Assembly (NCBI RefSeq): GCF_001543325.1
Contig: NZ_CP013355.1
Location: 2,634,001 to 2,698,000 of the forward strand
DNA: 64,000 nt
Source: Lutibacter profundi
GTDB taxonomy: Bacteria > Bacteroidota > Bacteroidia > Flavobacteriales > Flavobacteriaceae
Direction of reading: 5' to 3'
The notes beneath the pieces are model-generated. The model was not told where the DNA came from, did not search any database, and saw nothing but the letters and a program-made list of their open reading frames with translations. Numbering within the stretch: the first letter of the stretch is position 1; the number at the start of each line of letters is the position of its first letter. The position numbers were made by a program, and so were the translations under genes. This document shows, in pieces, positions 45,951 through 54,879 of this stretch.

Positions 45951-46092
45951 AATTAAATTATTGAGGTCAGTAGATAGTTACCTATTTTAATATTTACTCG
46001 AACAGACAATTAAAAACAACTTTTATATCTGATATACTGCAAGTTATGGTTTTAACTTTGTATGCAGTTAGCCACTAACCTCTATTAAATTT
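45951..46092 (+). repeat. Dispersed palindromic intergenic repeat, copy 4 (short)
   Basis: Ends match copy 3: AATTAAATTATTGAGGTCAG at the left and GCCACTAACCTCTATTAAAT at the right, which are imperfect inverted repeats. The inner part is shortened, with TTACTCGAACAGACAATTA left from the palindromic core. It lies in the 307-bp gap between clpS and the converging carboxylase operon. Confidence 0.65.
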
Positions 46093-46095
46093 AGT

Positions 46096-47637
46096 TTACA
46101 AAGGAATATTTCCGTGCTTCCTTTTAGGTCTTACAACTTCTTTACCCTCAAGCATTTGGTAGGCCTTAATTAATTTTCTTCGTGTATTTTTTGGGTAAAT
46201 AACTTCATCAATAAAACCACGTCTGGCTGCTCTATAAGGGTCTGCAAATTTTTCAGCATATTCTATTTCTTTTTCTTTCCATTTGGCTTTAGGGTTATCA
46301 GCATTTTTAATTTCATTTTTAAAAATAATTTCAGCTGCACCTTTAGCTCCCATAACAGCGATTTCGGCAGTTGGCCAAGCAAAGTTCATATCTGCGCCTA
46401 TGTGTTTAGAATTCATAACGTCATAAGCGCCGCCGTAAGCTTTTCGTGTAATAACAGTTATTCTTGGTACGGTTGCTTCGCTTAAAGCATACAATAACTT
46501 TGCACCGTTTGTTATAATTGCATTCCATTCCTGATCTGTTCCAGGTAAAAAACCAGGAACGTCTACCAATACTAATAACGGAATATTAAAGCAATCGCAA
46601 AATCGTGTAAAACGAGCTGCTTTAACAGAGCTATTTACGTCTAAACAACCTGCTAAATTCATAGGTTGATTGGCTATAATACCAATACTTCTTCCTGCTA
46701 AACGACCAAAACCCACAATTATATTTTCTGCAAAATTTTTATGAATTTCAAAAAAAGAATTTTTGTCAATAATACCTTTAATAACCTGATGCATATTATA
46801 AGGTTTATTTGGGTTTTCGGGGATTATTTTTTCAAGTTCTTCCCTAATTTCATTATCTAATTTGTAGGGTAATTTTTTAGTTGTTTCTCTATTGTTTTGG
46901 GGAATGTAGCTCAATAAGGCTTTTACATCTTCTAAACATTCAATATCATTTGAAGATGTGATATGTGTAACACCCGATTTCGTTGAGTGTGTACTTGCGC
47001 CACCCAACTCTTCGGCTGTAACTTCTTCATTTGTTACTGTTTTTACAACATTAGGCCCCGTTACAAACATATAACTAGTATCTTCAACCATCAAAGTAAA
47101 GTCTGTCATTGCAGGAGAGTAAACTGCACCACCAGCGCAAGGGCCCATAATTGCTGAAAGTTGTGGAATAACCCCTGATGCTTGTACATTTCTATAAAAA
47201 ATATCAGCATAGCCACCTAAAGATTTTACACCTTCCTGAATTCTAGCTCCACCCGAATCATTCAATCCTATTACAGGAGCGCCAACTTTTAAAGCTTGAT
47301 CCATTATTTTACAAATTTTTTCGGCATGAGTTTCTGACAGAGCTCCTCCAAAAACTGTAAAATCTTGTGCAAAAACGTATACTAGCCTTTCATTTATAGT
47401 TCCATAGCCTGTTACAACACCATCACCAAAGTAAATTTCTTTTTCCATGCCAAAATCGGTTGTTCTATGAGTAACTAAAACACCCATTTCTTCAAATGAA
47501 CCTTCATCTAATAAATAGTCTACACGTTCTCTAGCCGTTAATTTTTTCTTTGCGTGTTGTTTTTTTATTCGTTCTTTCCCACCACCTAAATGTGCTAATG
47601 CAACTCTTTTATTTAATTTTTCAATTTTTGAATCCAT
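46096..47637 (-). CDS. Acyl-CoA carboxylase carboxyltransferase subunit (propionyl-CoA type)
   Basis: A 513-aa carboxyltransferase with both alpha and beta halves, like PccB/MmdA. Motifs: the [26 protein letters not shown] stretch near residue 89, [20 protein letters not shown] near 123, a [16 protein letters not shown] oxyanion loop near 164, and [18 protein letters not shown] near 371 with [18 protein letters not shown] after it. Together with the biotin carboxylase and BCCP downstream of the same promoter, it should form methylmalonyl-CoA from propionyl-CoA. Other acyl-CoA substrates cannot be excluded. It is the last gene of a three-gene operon, 20 bp after accC. Confidence 0.85.
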   Translation of the reverse strand: MDSKIEKLNKRVALAHLGGGKERIKKQHAKKKLTARERVDYLLDEGSFEEMGVLVTHRTTDFGMEKEIYFGDGVVTGYGTINERLVYVFAQDFTVFGGALSETHAEKICKIMDQALKVGAPVIGLNDSGGARIQEGVKSLGGYADIFYRNVQASGVIPQLSAIMGPCAGGAVYSPAMTDFTLMVEDTSYMFVTGPNVVKTVTNEEVTAEELGGASTHSTKSGVTHITSSNDIECLEDVKALLSYIPQNNRETTKKLPYKLDNEIREELEKIIPENPNKPYNMHQVIKGIIDKNSFFEIHKNFAENIIVGFGRLAGRSIGIIANQPMNLAGCLDVNSSVKAARFTRFCDCFNIPLLVLVDVPGFLPGTDQEWNAIITNGAKLLYALSEATVPRITVITRKAYGGAYDVMNSKHIGADMNFAWPTAEIAVMGAKGAAEIIFKNEIKNADNPKAKWKEKEIEYAEKFADPYRAARRGFIDEVIYPKNTRRKLIKAYQMLEGKEVVRPKRKHGNIPL

Positions 47638-47657
47638 GATATTGAATAGTATAACAA

Positions 47658-49103
47658 TTAGTTTATAAGAGGAACTCTTACAATTTTTTGATCTTCGAAA
47701 TATATTTTTAATGCTACTAATGCAGCTATTTTAGCTTCTTCATCTAAACCGGCTTGTAGTTTTTCAGGGGTGTAATAATTTTTAACAAAATGTGTATCAA
47801 AATTTCCTGAGCGAAAGGCTTCATGTTCACAAACAAATTTACCAAAAGGTAACGTTGTTTTTACCCCTTCAATTTTATAATTATCTATAGCTTCAATCAT
47901 TAGTTGAATTGCCTCTTCGCGTGTTTTACCATAAGTAATTAATTTTGATAACATAGGGTCATAATAAATAGGGATGTCCATTCCTTCCTCAAAACCATTA
48001 TCAACTCTAATGCCTTCACCTTTAGGAATTTTATAAATGTTTAAATTCCCAACGCTAGGTAAAAAATTATTTGTAGGATCTTCAGCATACACACGCAACT
48101 CCAATGCATGGCCTTTAATTTTTAAATCTTTTTGTTTGAAAGAGATGGCTTCACCACGTGCAATTTTTATTTGTTGTTCAACTAAATCTATACCTGAAAT
48201 GAGTTCAGATACTGGGTGTTCAACTTGCAAACGAGTATTCATCTCTAAAAAATAGAAATCTAAATTTTTATCAACCAAAAATTCTACGGTTCCAGCACCT
48301 AAATAGTCACAAGATTTTGCAACTTTAATTGCAGCGTCTCCCATTTTTTTTCTTAATTCTGAGTCTAAAACTGAAGAAGGGGCTTCTTCAACTACTTTTT
48401 GATGACGGCGTTGAATACTACACTCTCTTTCAAACAAGTGTAGTATGTTTCCATGGCTATCAGCTAGTACTTGAATTTCAATATGCCGGGGTGAAGTAAT
48501 ATATTTTTCAATGAAAACAGAACCATCTCCAAAAGCAGAAGTTGCTTCACTAATGGCTCTATTCATTTGTTCTTCAACATCATTTTCATTTTCAACAATG
48601 CGCATTCCTTTACCGCCACCGCCTGCAGCAGCTTTTATCAATATTGGAAATCCAATTTCTCTAGCAATAACAGTAGCTTCTTTAGGGTTGTTAACCGCTC
48701 TGTCAACACCGGGAACCATAGGGATATTATAATGTTTCACGGCATCTTTTGCGGCTAATTTATCGCCCATCATTCTAATTGATTTAGATTTTGGACCAAT
48801 AAATAGAATGTCATTTTTCTCACATAATTCGGCGAAATTGGCATTTTCACTTAGAAAACCATAGCCAGGGTGTATTGCATCTACATAAAGTTTTTTAGCT
48901 TCTTTAATAATTTTATCTCCTAAAAGGTACGATTTGTTTGAAGGAGCTTCACCAATATAAACAGCTTCATCTGCAAATCTTACATGTGGCGCATTTCTAT
49001 CAGCTTCTGAATAAATGGCAACCGTTTTAACACCCATTTTTCGAGCAGTTTTCATAACTCTAATGGCAATTTCGCCTCTATTTGCGATTAATATTTTTTT
49101 CAT
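47658..49103 (-). CDS. Biotin carboxylase subunit of an acyl-CoA carboxylase
   Basis: A 481-aa ATP-grasp enzyme that carboxylates biotin on the partner BCCP. N-terminal [26 protein letters not shown] loop [11 protein letters not shown] near residue 158, the [19 protein letters not shown] block near 219, and [16 protein letters not shown] near 277 are all present. The C-domain includes [13 protein letters not shown]. The gene could be called accC or pccA by similarity. Placement between BCCP and the carboxyltransferase points to an acyl-CoA carboxylase rather than the housekeeping acetyl-CoA enzyme. Confidence 0.88.
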   Translation of the reverse strand: MKKILIANRGEIAIRVMKTARKMGVKTVAIYSEADRNAPHVRFADEAVYIGEAPSNKSYLLGDKIIKEAKKLYVDAIHPGYGFLSENANFAELCEKNDILFIGPKSKSIRMMGDKLAAKDAVKHYNIPMVPGVDRAVNNPKEATVIAREIGFPILIKAAAGGGGKGMRIVENENDVEEQMNRAISEATSAFGDGSVFIEKYITSPRHIEIQVLADSHGNILHLFERECSIQRRHQKVVEEAPSSVLDSELRKKMGDAAIKVAKSCDYLGAGTVEFLVDKNLDFYFLEMNTRLQVEHPVSELISGIDLVEQQIKIARGEAISFKQKDLKIKGHALELRVYAEDPTNNFLPSVGNLNIYKIPKGEGIRVDNGFEEGMDIPIYYDPMLSKLITYGKTREEAIQLMIEAIDNYKIEGVKTTLPFGKFVCEHEAFRSGNFDTHFVKNYYTPEKLQAGLDEEAKIAALVALKIYFEDQKIVRVPLIN

Positions 49104-49153
49104 TTTAGTATGGGTTTAGTGCTTTTAGAATATTAATTTTAGGTAGGTAATAG

Positions 49154-49639
49154 TTATTCCAATTCAATCATTAACTCACCCTTTTCAACAGTTTCTCCTT
49201 TTTTAATGTATATAGATTTAATGATACCACTTTTAGGAGAACTAATAGTATTTTCCATTTTCATCGCCTCTAAAATTAACAAGGTTTCTCCTTCTGACAC
49301 TTTTTGTCCTATCTCTACATTTATATTTAAAATAAGGCCAGGCATAGGAGATTTTATGTCATTTGATTTTTTGGATGTTCCTATTGTAAATCCCATTTCT
49401 TTAATAAGTAAATCTAATTGGTTTGAGATTTTAACAGTATAATTATTAGAATTAACATTGATAACATATTCCTTGTTAAAAAAATTGGATTTCTCAAGTT
49501 CAACATTAAAAGATTTATTATTGTGAATTACATGGAATTTAGATTCTGATAATTTTAAGATATCTAATTTTTTTGTTTCAGAATGTTTAAAATTATATTC
49601 AAAAGAGTTGTCTACAGTTACTTTGAAATTTTCATCCAT
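49154..49639 (-). CDS. Biotin carboxyl carrier protein of an acyl-CoA carboxylase
   Basis: A 161-aa biotin carrier. The C-terminal lipoyl/biotinyl domain begins at IKSPMPGLILNINVEIGQKVSEGE near residue 96, with the biotin lysine at K127 in LEAMKMEN. The N-terminal 90 residues form a beta-rich domain probably used for docking. It is the first gene of the operon. A -7 region upstream is AT-rich and not clear. The next gene (biotin carboxylase) starts 50 bp after its stop codon. Confidence 0.88.
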   Translation of the reverse strand: MDENFKVTVDNSFEYNFKHSETKKLDILKLSESKFHVIHNNKSFNVELEKSNFFNKEYVINVNSNNYTVKISNQLDLLIKEMGFTIGTSKKSNDIKSPMPGLILNINVEIGQKVSEGETLLILEAMKMENTISSPKSGIIKSIYIKKGETVEKGELMIELE

Positions 49640-49856
49640 AATTATTAAAAATAATAGGTTTTAATTAATGATTTTGAATTAGATAAAGATATTGATTTTT
49701 TTTTGAATAAATATTGATTTTAATTAGGTTTTTTTGAATTAAATATTTTTTATAGTGATTTTAGGACTAAATATTTAGGAATACGCAAAAAAAACATTGC
49801 AGGTGAAGCATTAAAATTATGGGACAATGTTAAAATAAAAAAGGATGGGCATAAAA

Positions 49857-49892
49857 AAACAGCTTATTAAAAATAGAAATAAGCTGTTTTTT
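49857..49892. terminator. Terminator-like hairpin at the island edge
   Basis: AACAGCTTATT and AATAAGCTGTT form a stem with a short loop, with T-runs on the right and A-runs on the left. It works in both directions. The 450-bp gap 49640-50090 also holds, before it, an open stretch (about 49755-49863) reading GIRKKNIAGEALKLWDNVK and ending in TAA. This looks like the tail of an unknown lost gene. Confidence 0.6.
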
Positions 49893-49901
49893 AGTGTTGT
49901 T

Positions 49902-49927
49902 GTGACCTCGACAGGATTCAAACCTGT
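49902..49927 (-). other. tRNA 3'-end-like scar, possible attachment site
   Basis: On the minus strand ACAGG, TTTGAAT, CCTGT forms a T-arm with a 5-bp stem and 7-base loop, followed by CGAGGTCAC like an acceptor strand. The loop lacks the invariant C56 and no D-arm or anticodon arm precedes it, so it is not a working tRNA. Such fragments are typical of integration scars of mobile elements that target tRNA 3' ends. Accessory genes start just after it. Confidence 0.45.
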
Positions 49928-50090
49928 TCGCTATAACCTAACGTTTATAAGGGTTTAAGAGATTTCAAAGAATACGAGGTAGTTATTTAACTACCATTTA
50001 AACTGTACTAGTATAGTTTAATCTAGCTTTCTATTAAAGAATAAATATACAATTTTCAACCAACTAAATCAAAACAAATCACATCAAATT

Positions 50091-50303
50091 TTATGATACT
50101 TTTTGAAGGTATTCATTGACTAAATCTAGTTTAATACCACTGTATTCAGCAAATTCTTCTGAAGTAACAAACTGATGTTTTTGTTTTCCAAAATGCACTT
50201 TAATTTCATTTAATAGCTTACGCCCGTATCGTTCACTTCTTCCAGTGATGCACTGAATGTCTTTTGGGTATATGCAAGCTCTTATTATTTTCATTTGATA
50301 CAT
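50091..50303 (-). CDS. Small hypothetical, possibly DNA-binding
   Basis: A 70-aa basic protein (IIRACIYPKDIQCITGRSERYGRKLLNEIKVHFGKQKHQFVTSEEFAEYSGIKLDLVNEYL). The predicted helices could form a small DNA-binding domain, as the first part resembles a helix-turn-helix. The Met at codon 4 is an alternative start. It is divergent from the cassette at 50452. I do not assign a family. Confidence 0.55.
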   Translation of the reverse strand: MYQMKIIRACIYPKDIQCITGRSERYGRKLLNEIKVHFGKQKHQFVTSEEFAEYSGIKLDLVNEYLQKVS

Positions 50304-50451
50304 TATCTATACTTTATCCTAACCTCATCTTACTGTCATTTATATCGTGTTATTCGGTAAAAAAAGATTAATTCGGCAGGGTTGTATGTTGGTTTTTGAA
50401 TTCTCTTATAAAGATACTTTCATTTGTTGAGAATTAAAAATTTATAAGATT

Positions 50452-51207
50452 ATGGCTAGACAGACTGGAATAATTAAATTAAAAGGTACTATTGGAGGTA
50501 TTACCTTTTACAAAACTGCTGATGGAGATCTTGCTCGCGAAAAAGGCGGTGTAGATGCTTCAAGAATTGCAAATGACCCAGCGTTTCAAAGAACGCGTGA
50601 AAATGGTTCTGAATTTGGGAGAGCTGGAAAAGGTGGAAAAGTACTTCGAAATGCGATTCGTATTCTTTTGCAAAATGCAAAAGATAAACGTGTGGTTAGT
50701 AGATTAACTACAGAAGTATTAAAAGTGATAAAAACAGATGCTGTGAATGAACGTGGCTTGAGAACTGTACAAGATGGAAATTTAGCCGACTTAAAGGGGT
50801 TTGAGTTTAATTTAAATGGAAAATTAAACAACACTTTATTTGCAGCACATACCAATGCATTTGACCGTGTTGCTGGTGATGCTTCTGTAAATATTGGTGC
50901 TTTTTCTCCTGCTATAAGAATTGCTGCTCCTGCTGGAACTACTCATTTTAAAGTAGTAATGGGTGCCGCTGAAATTGATTTTAAAGAAGGAACTTCTGTT
51001 TTTGAAAGTGATGAAACGGCTATTTTACCCTATAATAATGAAAATACTGCTGCCATTGATTTGGGTGCAACTGTAATAGCGAATTCAACACTACCAGTTT
51101 TTCAGGTTTTGGGTGTAGAATTTTATCAGGAAGTGAATGGGCAAATGTATCCGCTGAAAAATGGTGCTTACAACGCGTTGGCTGTTATTGATATTGACAC
51201 TGTTTAA
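50452..51207 (+). CDS. Unknown protein, structural-like, first gene of a phage-like cassette
   Basis: A 251-aa protein without signal or membrane helices. The N-terminus MARQTGIIKLKGTIGGITFYK is followed by an arginine-rich region with GRAGKGGKVLRNAIRILLQ and a beta-rich C-terminal half (residues 130-250) with evenly spaced hydrophobic strands. The layout, basic arm then beta domain, would suit a self-assembling shell, coat or tail protein, but no family signature was seen. Its stop overlaps the next start by one base (TAATG). Base composition is slightly more GC-rich than its surroundings. Confidence 0.6.
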   Translation: MARQTGIIKLKGTIGGITFYKTADGDLAREKGGVDASRIANDPAFQRTRENGSEFGRAGKGGKVLRNAIRILLQNAKDKRVVSRLTTEVLKVIKTDAVNERGLRTVQDGNLADLKGFEFNLNGKLNNTLFAAHTNAFDRVAGDASVNIGAFSPAIRIAAPAGTTHFKVVMGAAEIDFKEGTSVFESDETAILPYNNENTAAIDLGATVIANSTLPVFQVLGVEFYQEVNGQMYPLKNGAYNALAVIDIDTV

Positions 51208-51602
51208 TGGAATTTACATTGCATAGAACCTATTATAAAAAGGGTACGAATAGTGCCCTTTTTTTTAAAGGCCTTTTTATGGGCTTTGTTATTGAATTGC
51301 CCTGGTTAGAAAATAGAAAAATTATCTCGTGTATTCCAGAAGGAACCTACAAGTTGAGACCTCGATTTTCTGAAAAATTTAAACATCATTTGCAGCTTGA
51401 AAATGTTCCCGGTAGAAATTTGATATTGATACACCCGGCTAATGATGCTTTAAAGGAGCTTGAAGGGTGTATTGCTCCAGTGACGCATTTAACTGGAATA
51501 GGAAAGGGAAGTGCTTCTCGATTGCTATTTCAGAAAATTGTTTCAAGTTGTTACCAGGCATTTGAGCGAAAAGAAAAAGTATTCTTAACTATTAAATCTT
51601 AA
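51207..51602 (+). CDS. DUF5675-family protein
   Basis: A 131-aa protein with the DUF5675 pattern: FTLHRTYYKKGTNSALFFKG, CIPEGTYKLRPRFSEKF, GRNLILIHPANDALKELEGCIAPV. This family is seen in phage and prophage-like loci, and the GTY...IHPAN...GCIAPG layout resembles L,D-transpeptidase/cell-wall-active folds. The function is not proven. It starts within the stop codon of the preceding gene and ends 3 bp before the next start codon, so all are one translation unit. Confidence 0.72.
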   Translation: MEFTLHRTYYKKGTNSALFFKGLFMGFVIELPWLENRKIISCIPEGTYKLRPRFSEKFKHHLQLENVPGRNLILIHPANDALKELEGCIAPVTHLTGIGKGSASRLLFQKIVSSCYQAFERKEKVFLTIKS

Positions 51603-51605
51603 CTA

Positions 51606-51827
51606 ATGAAACTTACAGAACGATATACAAAAAAGACACCTAAATTTTTTAGAACACTCCGAAATATTGGAATTGCCTTGGCAGCTGCAGGAGGTGTAAT
51701 TATTGCAGCTCCAATTTCATTACCTACCATTATTATTACAGTTGCTACTTATATGACCGTTGCAGGTACTGTAGCCACAGCAGTAAGCCAAGCGGTTGTA
51801 GCTGACGAAAACAAAGACGAAAAATAA
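51606..51827 (+). CDS. Small membrane protein, holin-like candidate 1
   Basis: A 73-aa protein with a basic N-terminus (KLTERYTKKTPKFFRTLR), then two hydrophobic segments (about residues 22-40 and 44-64) and an acidic tail ENKDEK. The size, two helices and charge layout fit holins or small toxins. Gene order after the DUF5675 protein supports a membrane-lysis role, but this is inferred. Confidence 0.6.
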   Translation: MKLTERYTKKTPKFFRTLRNIGIALAAAGGVIIAAPISLPTIIITVATYMTVAGTVATAVSQAVVADENKDEK

Positions 51828-51834
51828 AACATAG

Positions 51835-52008
51835 ATGTGGCAAAATGATTTACAGTTAAAATCTGGCGTTTTTGGGGGAACGTTGCTTTCTACAGTTCTA
51901 AATATTAGCCTACACGATGTATTTTTTACCGTTGTAATGGCTGTTATTGGAGCTGTAGTTAGTTTTTTTGTTTCGTATGTGTTGAAGAGGTTGTTTACCA
52001 AAAAATAA
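51835..52008 (+). CDS. Small membrane protein, holin-like candidate 2
   Basis: A 57-aa protein, MWQNDLQLKSGVFGG..., with one long hydrophobic segment (about residues 30-50) and a basic tail LKRLFTKK. It starts 7 bp after the previous gene. It is the last gene of the cassette; a terminator-like hairpin follows 1 bp after its stop. Confidence 0.6.
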   Translation: MWQNDLQLKSGVFGGTLLSTVLNISLHDVFFTVVMAVIGAVVSFFVSYVLKRLFTKK

Positions 52009-52009
52009 G

Positions 52010-52032
52010 GCCTAGCTAAATTTTAACTAGGC
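52010..52032 (+). terminator. Hairpin ending the 50452-52008 cassette
   Basis: GCCTAG pairs with CTAGGC and the inner bases pair partly too. It lies directly after the last stop codon. There is no strong T-run. Confidence 0.55.
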
Positions 52033-52088
52033 ACTTATTATTTATACTTCTTAAGTTATTTTTTAACTCAGTTCTTTGTTAGGCAATG

Positions 52089-52856
52089 TTATTTTAGTAA
52101 ATCTGTACTTTTTAAATAATCAATTATTTTCATTCCTAAAAGCTTTGATTCAAGCTCGAAAAAACTTTTTGATTGCATAGCAATTCCTCTATGAAACGAT
52201 TCTTCTCTTTGGTAGACTGTTTTAGAATTTGTTTCTTCCTCAATATCCTCAGAACTCCATACTATCATACTTGTTTGTTCATTTCCTACTGTAAAACCAC
52301 AAATATATGGTTGATTTTTGTGTTTAAACAAGAGTGGAGCACCTGAAATACCTCGAGGGCACATATATGATAATTCATAATGCGCTGGGGTTTTTGGGAA
52401 ATTATGATTATATCCAACCATTGTAATGTGTCCTTTAAAAGCCCTAATCAAAACTTCAGAATGTTTATTATCAAATCCAAATGCATAACCCACGCTCATG
52501 ACATTATTTAACATTGCAAGTTTTTGAGATAACCAAGGATATGATTTCGCTCTTTCTATTGAAGCAACTAAAATTCCAGAATCATTATCTTCAAAAACTT
52601 CACTATCTCGGATTTTAGAAAAACTCAATTGACCTTGTTCGTTTTGAAACCCTAGAGCAACAATTTCTTGCTCTTCTGCCTTTTTTATTGTGTGTGCACA
52701 TGTGATGAAAAAATTATTCTCAATGTAAAATGCTGTTCCAAATATATTTTTTGGGTTAAAATGCCCTTCTTTCGTTAGAATTCCTCCAAAAACAGGAAAA
52801 ACGTAATCATATGCCGTCGGTTGATGTGAATTTATATTTGAATTCAGGATATCCAT
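52089..52856 (-). CDS. Trypsin-like serine protease
   Basis: A 255-aa chymotrypsin-fold protease without a signal peptide, so it probably acts in the cytoplasm. The triad is His55 (FITCAHT), Asp92 (FEDNDSGILVA) and Ser171 (PRGISGAPLLF). There is no PDZ domain, unlike DegP/HtrA. It is 50 bp downstream of the PD-(D/E)XK gene on the same strand, and together they look like a two-gene defence cassette, in which proteolysis could activate or release an effector. Confidence 0.75.
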   Translation of the reverse strand: MDILNSNINSHQPTAYDYVFPVFGGILTKEGHFNPKNIFGTAFYIENNFFITCAHTIKKAEEQEIVALGFQNEQGQLSFSKIRDSEVFEDNDSGILVASIERAKSYPWLSQKLAMLNNVMSVGYAFGFDNKHSEVLIRAFKGHITMVGYNHNFPKTPAHYELSYMCPRGISGAPLLFKHKNQPYICGFTVGNEQTSMIVWSSEDIEEETNSKTVYQREESFHRGIAMQSKSFFELESKLLGMKIIDYLKSTDLLK

Positions 52857-52906
52857 TTTCTAATGTTCGTTAAGATACATGGTTTACACAAGTTAAAGGT
52901 TAGACT

Positions 52907-53758
52907 TTACACTAAATTGGTTTCTAACCTTATAGATTTTTTAAGTTTTAATATCAGTCTTTCTCCTAAATGTGTTCTTAACTTTTGAAGATGTTTATCG
53001 TCCTTTTCATTTTTATCAACATCAAACACAATTAAAAAAGGATTAAAATTTACTTCAAATTTACTGGGAATAAATTGATTTTTAAGAATATTTAAGTCTA
53101 TAAGATTTTGTAGAACAAGTTTATACGAATCCAATATTTCATTTTTATGTTGAACTAATTCCTCTTCATATCTTTTAATTTGATTAAAAACTTTTGGAGT
53201 AGTTCTGGATCTTATTTCTGAATTAGTATAATGTTTAGCCTCGTAAAAAACGAGTTTATTTTTTTCTAGAGACAGGTAATCAATAGAAGAAATTTTATAA
53301 TCTGACCTTTTTTTAGGATTAGGAACCTTATCTTTTATCAGTGTTATTTCAACATCAATAACGCATTTATCACGGTTCATTATTTGTTTATAGGATTCGA
53401 ATTTTTCTTTCCCTATATGTTTTTTAACATTCTTTTTTATTGAGTCAATTTCAGCGAGGTTTTTAATAATTGATTTTTTGTTTAAAATAACTCCGTTATG
53501 AGATGTAAAGTAACCCTTGTTTGTAATGCTCAAATATTTTTTGTGAGTTTCTCCTTTTATGTATTTTTTTCGCTGATTGAATGATAGTTTACATAAACTT
53601 TGACCATTGTAATACACATTTAGAGATTCATTTCTGACTGCAATTAAAAGTTCATTGTCATTGAGCATTTTATACCAAAAGGAATTTTTATCGGAATAAA
53701 GTGTGTTTAGAGCGTCTAAAAATTGTTGATTATGAATTCCTCTTTTGAATATACTCAT
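52907..53758 (-). CDS. Putative PD-(D/E)XK nuclease
   Basis: A 283-aa protein. The core is Glu137 (VIDVEI), Asp160 (ISSIDYLSL) and Glu173-x-Lys175 (LVFYEAKHY), the D...ExK pattern of this nuclease superfamily, followed by a helix (RTTPKVFNQIKRYEEEL) that fits the fold. The N-terminal 120 residues are basic and unassigned. It is probably co-transcribed with the trypsin-like protease. Single-gene restriction or abortive defence roles are possible. The fold call rests on the motif only. Confidence 0.6.
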   Translation of the reverse strand: MSIFKRGIHNQQFLDALNTLYSDKNSFWYKMLNDNELLIAVRNESLNVYYNGQSLCKLSFNQRKKYIKGETHKKYLSITNKGYFTSHNGVILNKKSIIKNLAEIDSIKKNVKKHIGKEKFESYKQIMNRDKCVIDVEITLIKDKVPNPKKRSDYKISSIDYLSLEKNKLVFYEAKHYTNSEIRSRTTPKVFNQIKRYEEELVQHKNEILDSYKLVLQNLIDLNILKNQFIPSKFEVNFNPFLIVFDVDKNEKDDKHLQKLRTHLGERLILKLKKSIRLETNLV

Positions 53759-53923
53759 TATTAAGTTCTTTATTTAATTAAGGTTATAATGTTCAATTTT
53801 TTGAATGGCTTGTAACGGGTTTGGGTTATGATTTCGCACTGAAAATCAGGTTTAAAGCTATAGAATGTTTGTCGGAATGTTACCAAACCCAGCAATCAAT
53901 TATACCCATTGTTGTGTGTAGTT

Positions 53924-54040
53924 TTAATGATTAACTTTTGATTCAGAAAAATTAATTCCATTGCCACAAGTTTCGCAACCATCATATTCTGATATATCCC
54001 CATACCAATAGTCTCCGCAATATGAACAAGTCTATTTCAT
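53924..54040 (-). pseudogene. Small zinc-ribbon protein with a nonsense codon
   Basis: The minus-strand frame reads M-K-stop, then TCSYCGDYWYGDISEYDGC, ETCGNGINFSESKVNH and a stop. Two CxxC pairs form a zinc ribbon. The premature TAG at codon 3 leaves no start near the motif. A 165-bp gap before it (53759-53923) holds a GGGTTTGG/CCAAACCC palindromic element. Confidence 0.55.
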
Positions 54041-54057
54041 TTTTTTATAATTATTAT

Positions 54058-54412
54058 TTATTTAATCCATTTGTCGTTTCTAGTTCCAGTATTAACTGAA
54101 ATTAATTGAGAATGCTCTTTCGGGTAAATTAATAGTACTTTTTTCAAAGTTATGTTTCTTTTTAATACACATTCACTCTCCGTTAAATAATCTTTATTAC
54201 TTTTTAATGGTTGATAACCTATCTACATGGTTAACATCGATTTCTACCTTAAAAAGAAATTGAATATTTCCATGTCTTCCTCTTTCTGAAATATCATTAT
54301 ATATAAATTCCATACTTAAATGATAAAATTCATCTTTTGTCCAATGACAACCAAAATTAGATTTGTCTAATTCATTTATAGAATTCAAAAATATTGTTCT
54401 CCAAATAGTCAT
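54058..54412 (-). pseudogene. Unknown small protein, frameshifted
   Basis: The first frame gives 71 aa (GCHWTKDEFYHLSMEFIYND, GRHGNIQFLFKVEIDVNHVD) and stops at 54197. Shifting frame at GATAGG, as if two bases were lost, opens IGYQPLKSNKDYLTESECVL and VLLIYPKEHSQLISVNTGT to a stop at 54058. A single protein of about 117 aa is the likely ancestor. Family unknown. It follows the small membrane gene by 24 bp. Confidence 0.5.
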
Positions 54413-54436
54413 TCTAAAATCGTTTTGGGTTTTTGC

Positions 54437-54601
54437 TTATTTTTCACCAAAGAAAAGCATAATTATAAACCAGACAATTGCTGTAATTATTCCAGTTCCA
54501 ATTGCTTCACCAAAATCAGCTTTAATTAAAGTAACAAGAAAAACAAAAAGTCCAATTGCAATAGGAATAACACACCCATTTGATTCTCTATTTCCAGCCA
54601 T
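54437..54601 (-). CDS. Small membrane protein
   Basis: A 54-aa protein, MAGNRESNGCVIPIAIGLFV..., with two transmembrane segments (about residues 11-26 and 35-51). It may be the first gene of the decayed minus-strand set that ends with the zinc-ribbon remnant. Function unknown. Confidence 0.5.
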   Translation of the reverse strand: MAGNRESNGCVIPIAIGLFVFLVTLIKADFGEAIGTGIITAIVWFIIMLFFGEK

Positions 54602-54879
54602 ATTTTATGATTTTCATTTTGTTTCTATAATTTGTAACGAGTTCTCTAAATTACACACAACTATTTATATTCAACTAAATATCACCTTTAATCCGTGTAA
54701 ACTTCAGTATAATCATAGTTTTTTGTTATATCAATTGAATATTGCAATTTTTTTTTGAATGACTAAAATACGCTAAATAAGGTTAAGTTTCAATAAAGTG
54801 CATTAATTTATACTGGTTATTGATATTAAATGGTTTTCGATTAAAAAAACAGATTCTGAACTTACAAGTTCAGGATCAT

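Noticed and set aside
49902..49927. Functional tRNA gene
   Set aside because: Only a T-arm and acceptor-like end are present; C56 is missing and there is no anticodon or D-arm.
53759..53923. Integron attC site
   Set aside because: The element has palindromic parts but no RYYYAAC...GTTRRRY core pair, and no integrase gene is in the window.
54363..54758. 131-aa plus-strand frame
   Set aside because: It is the antisense of the small membrane gene at 54437-54601 and runs through AT-rich non-coding sequence.
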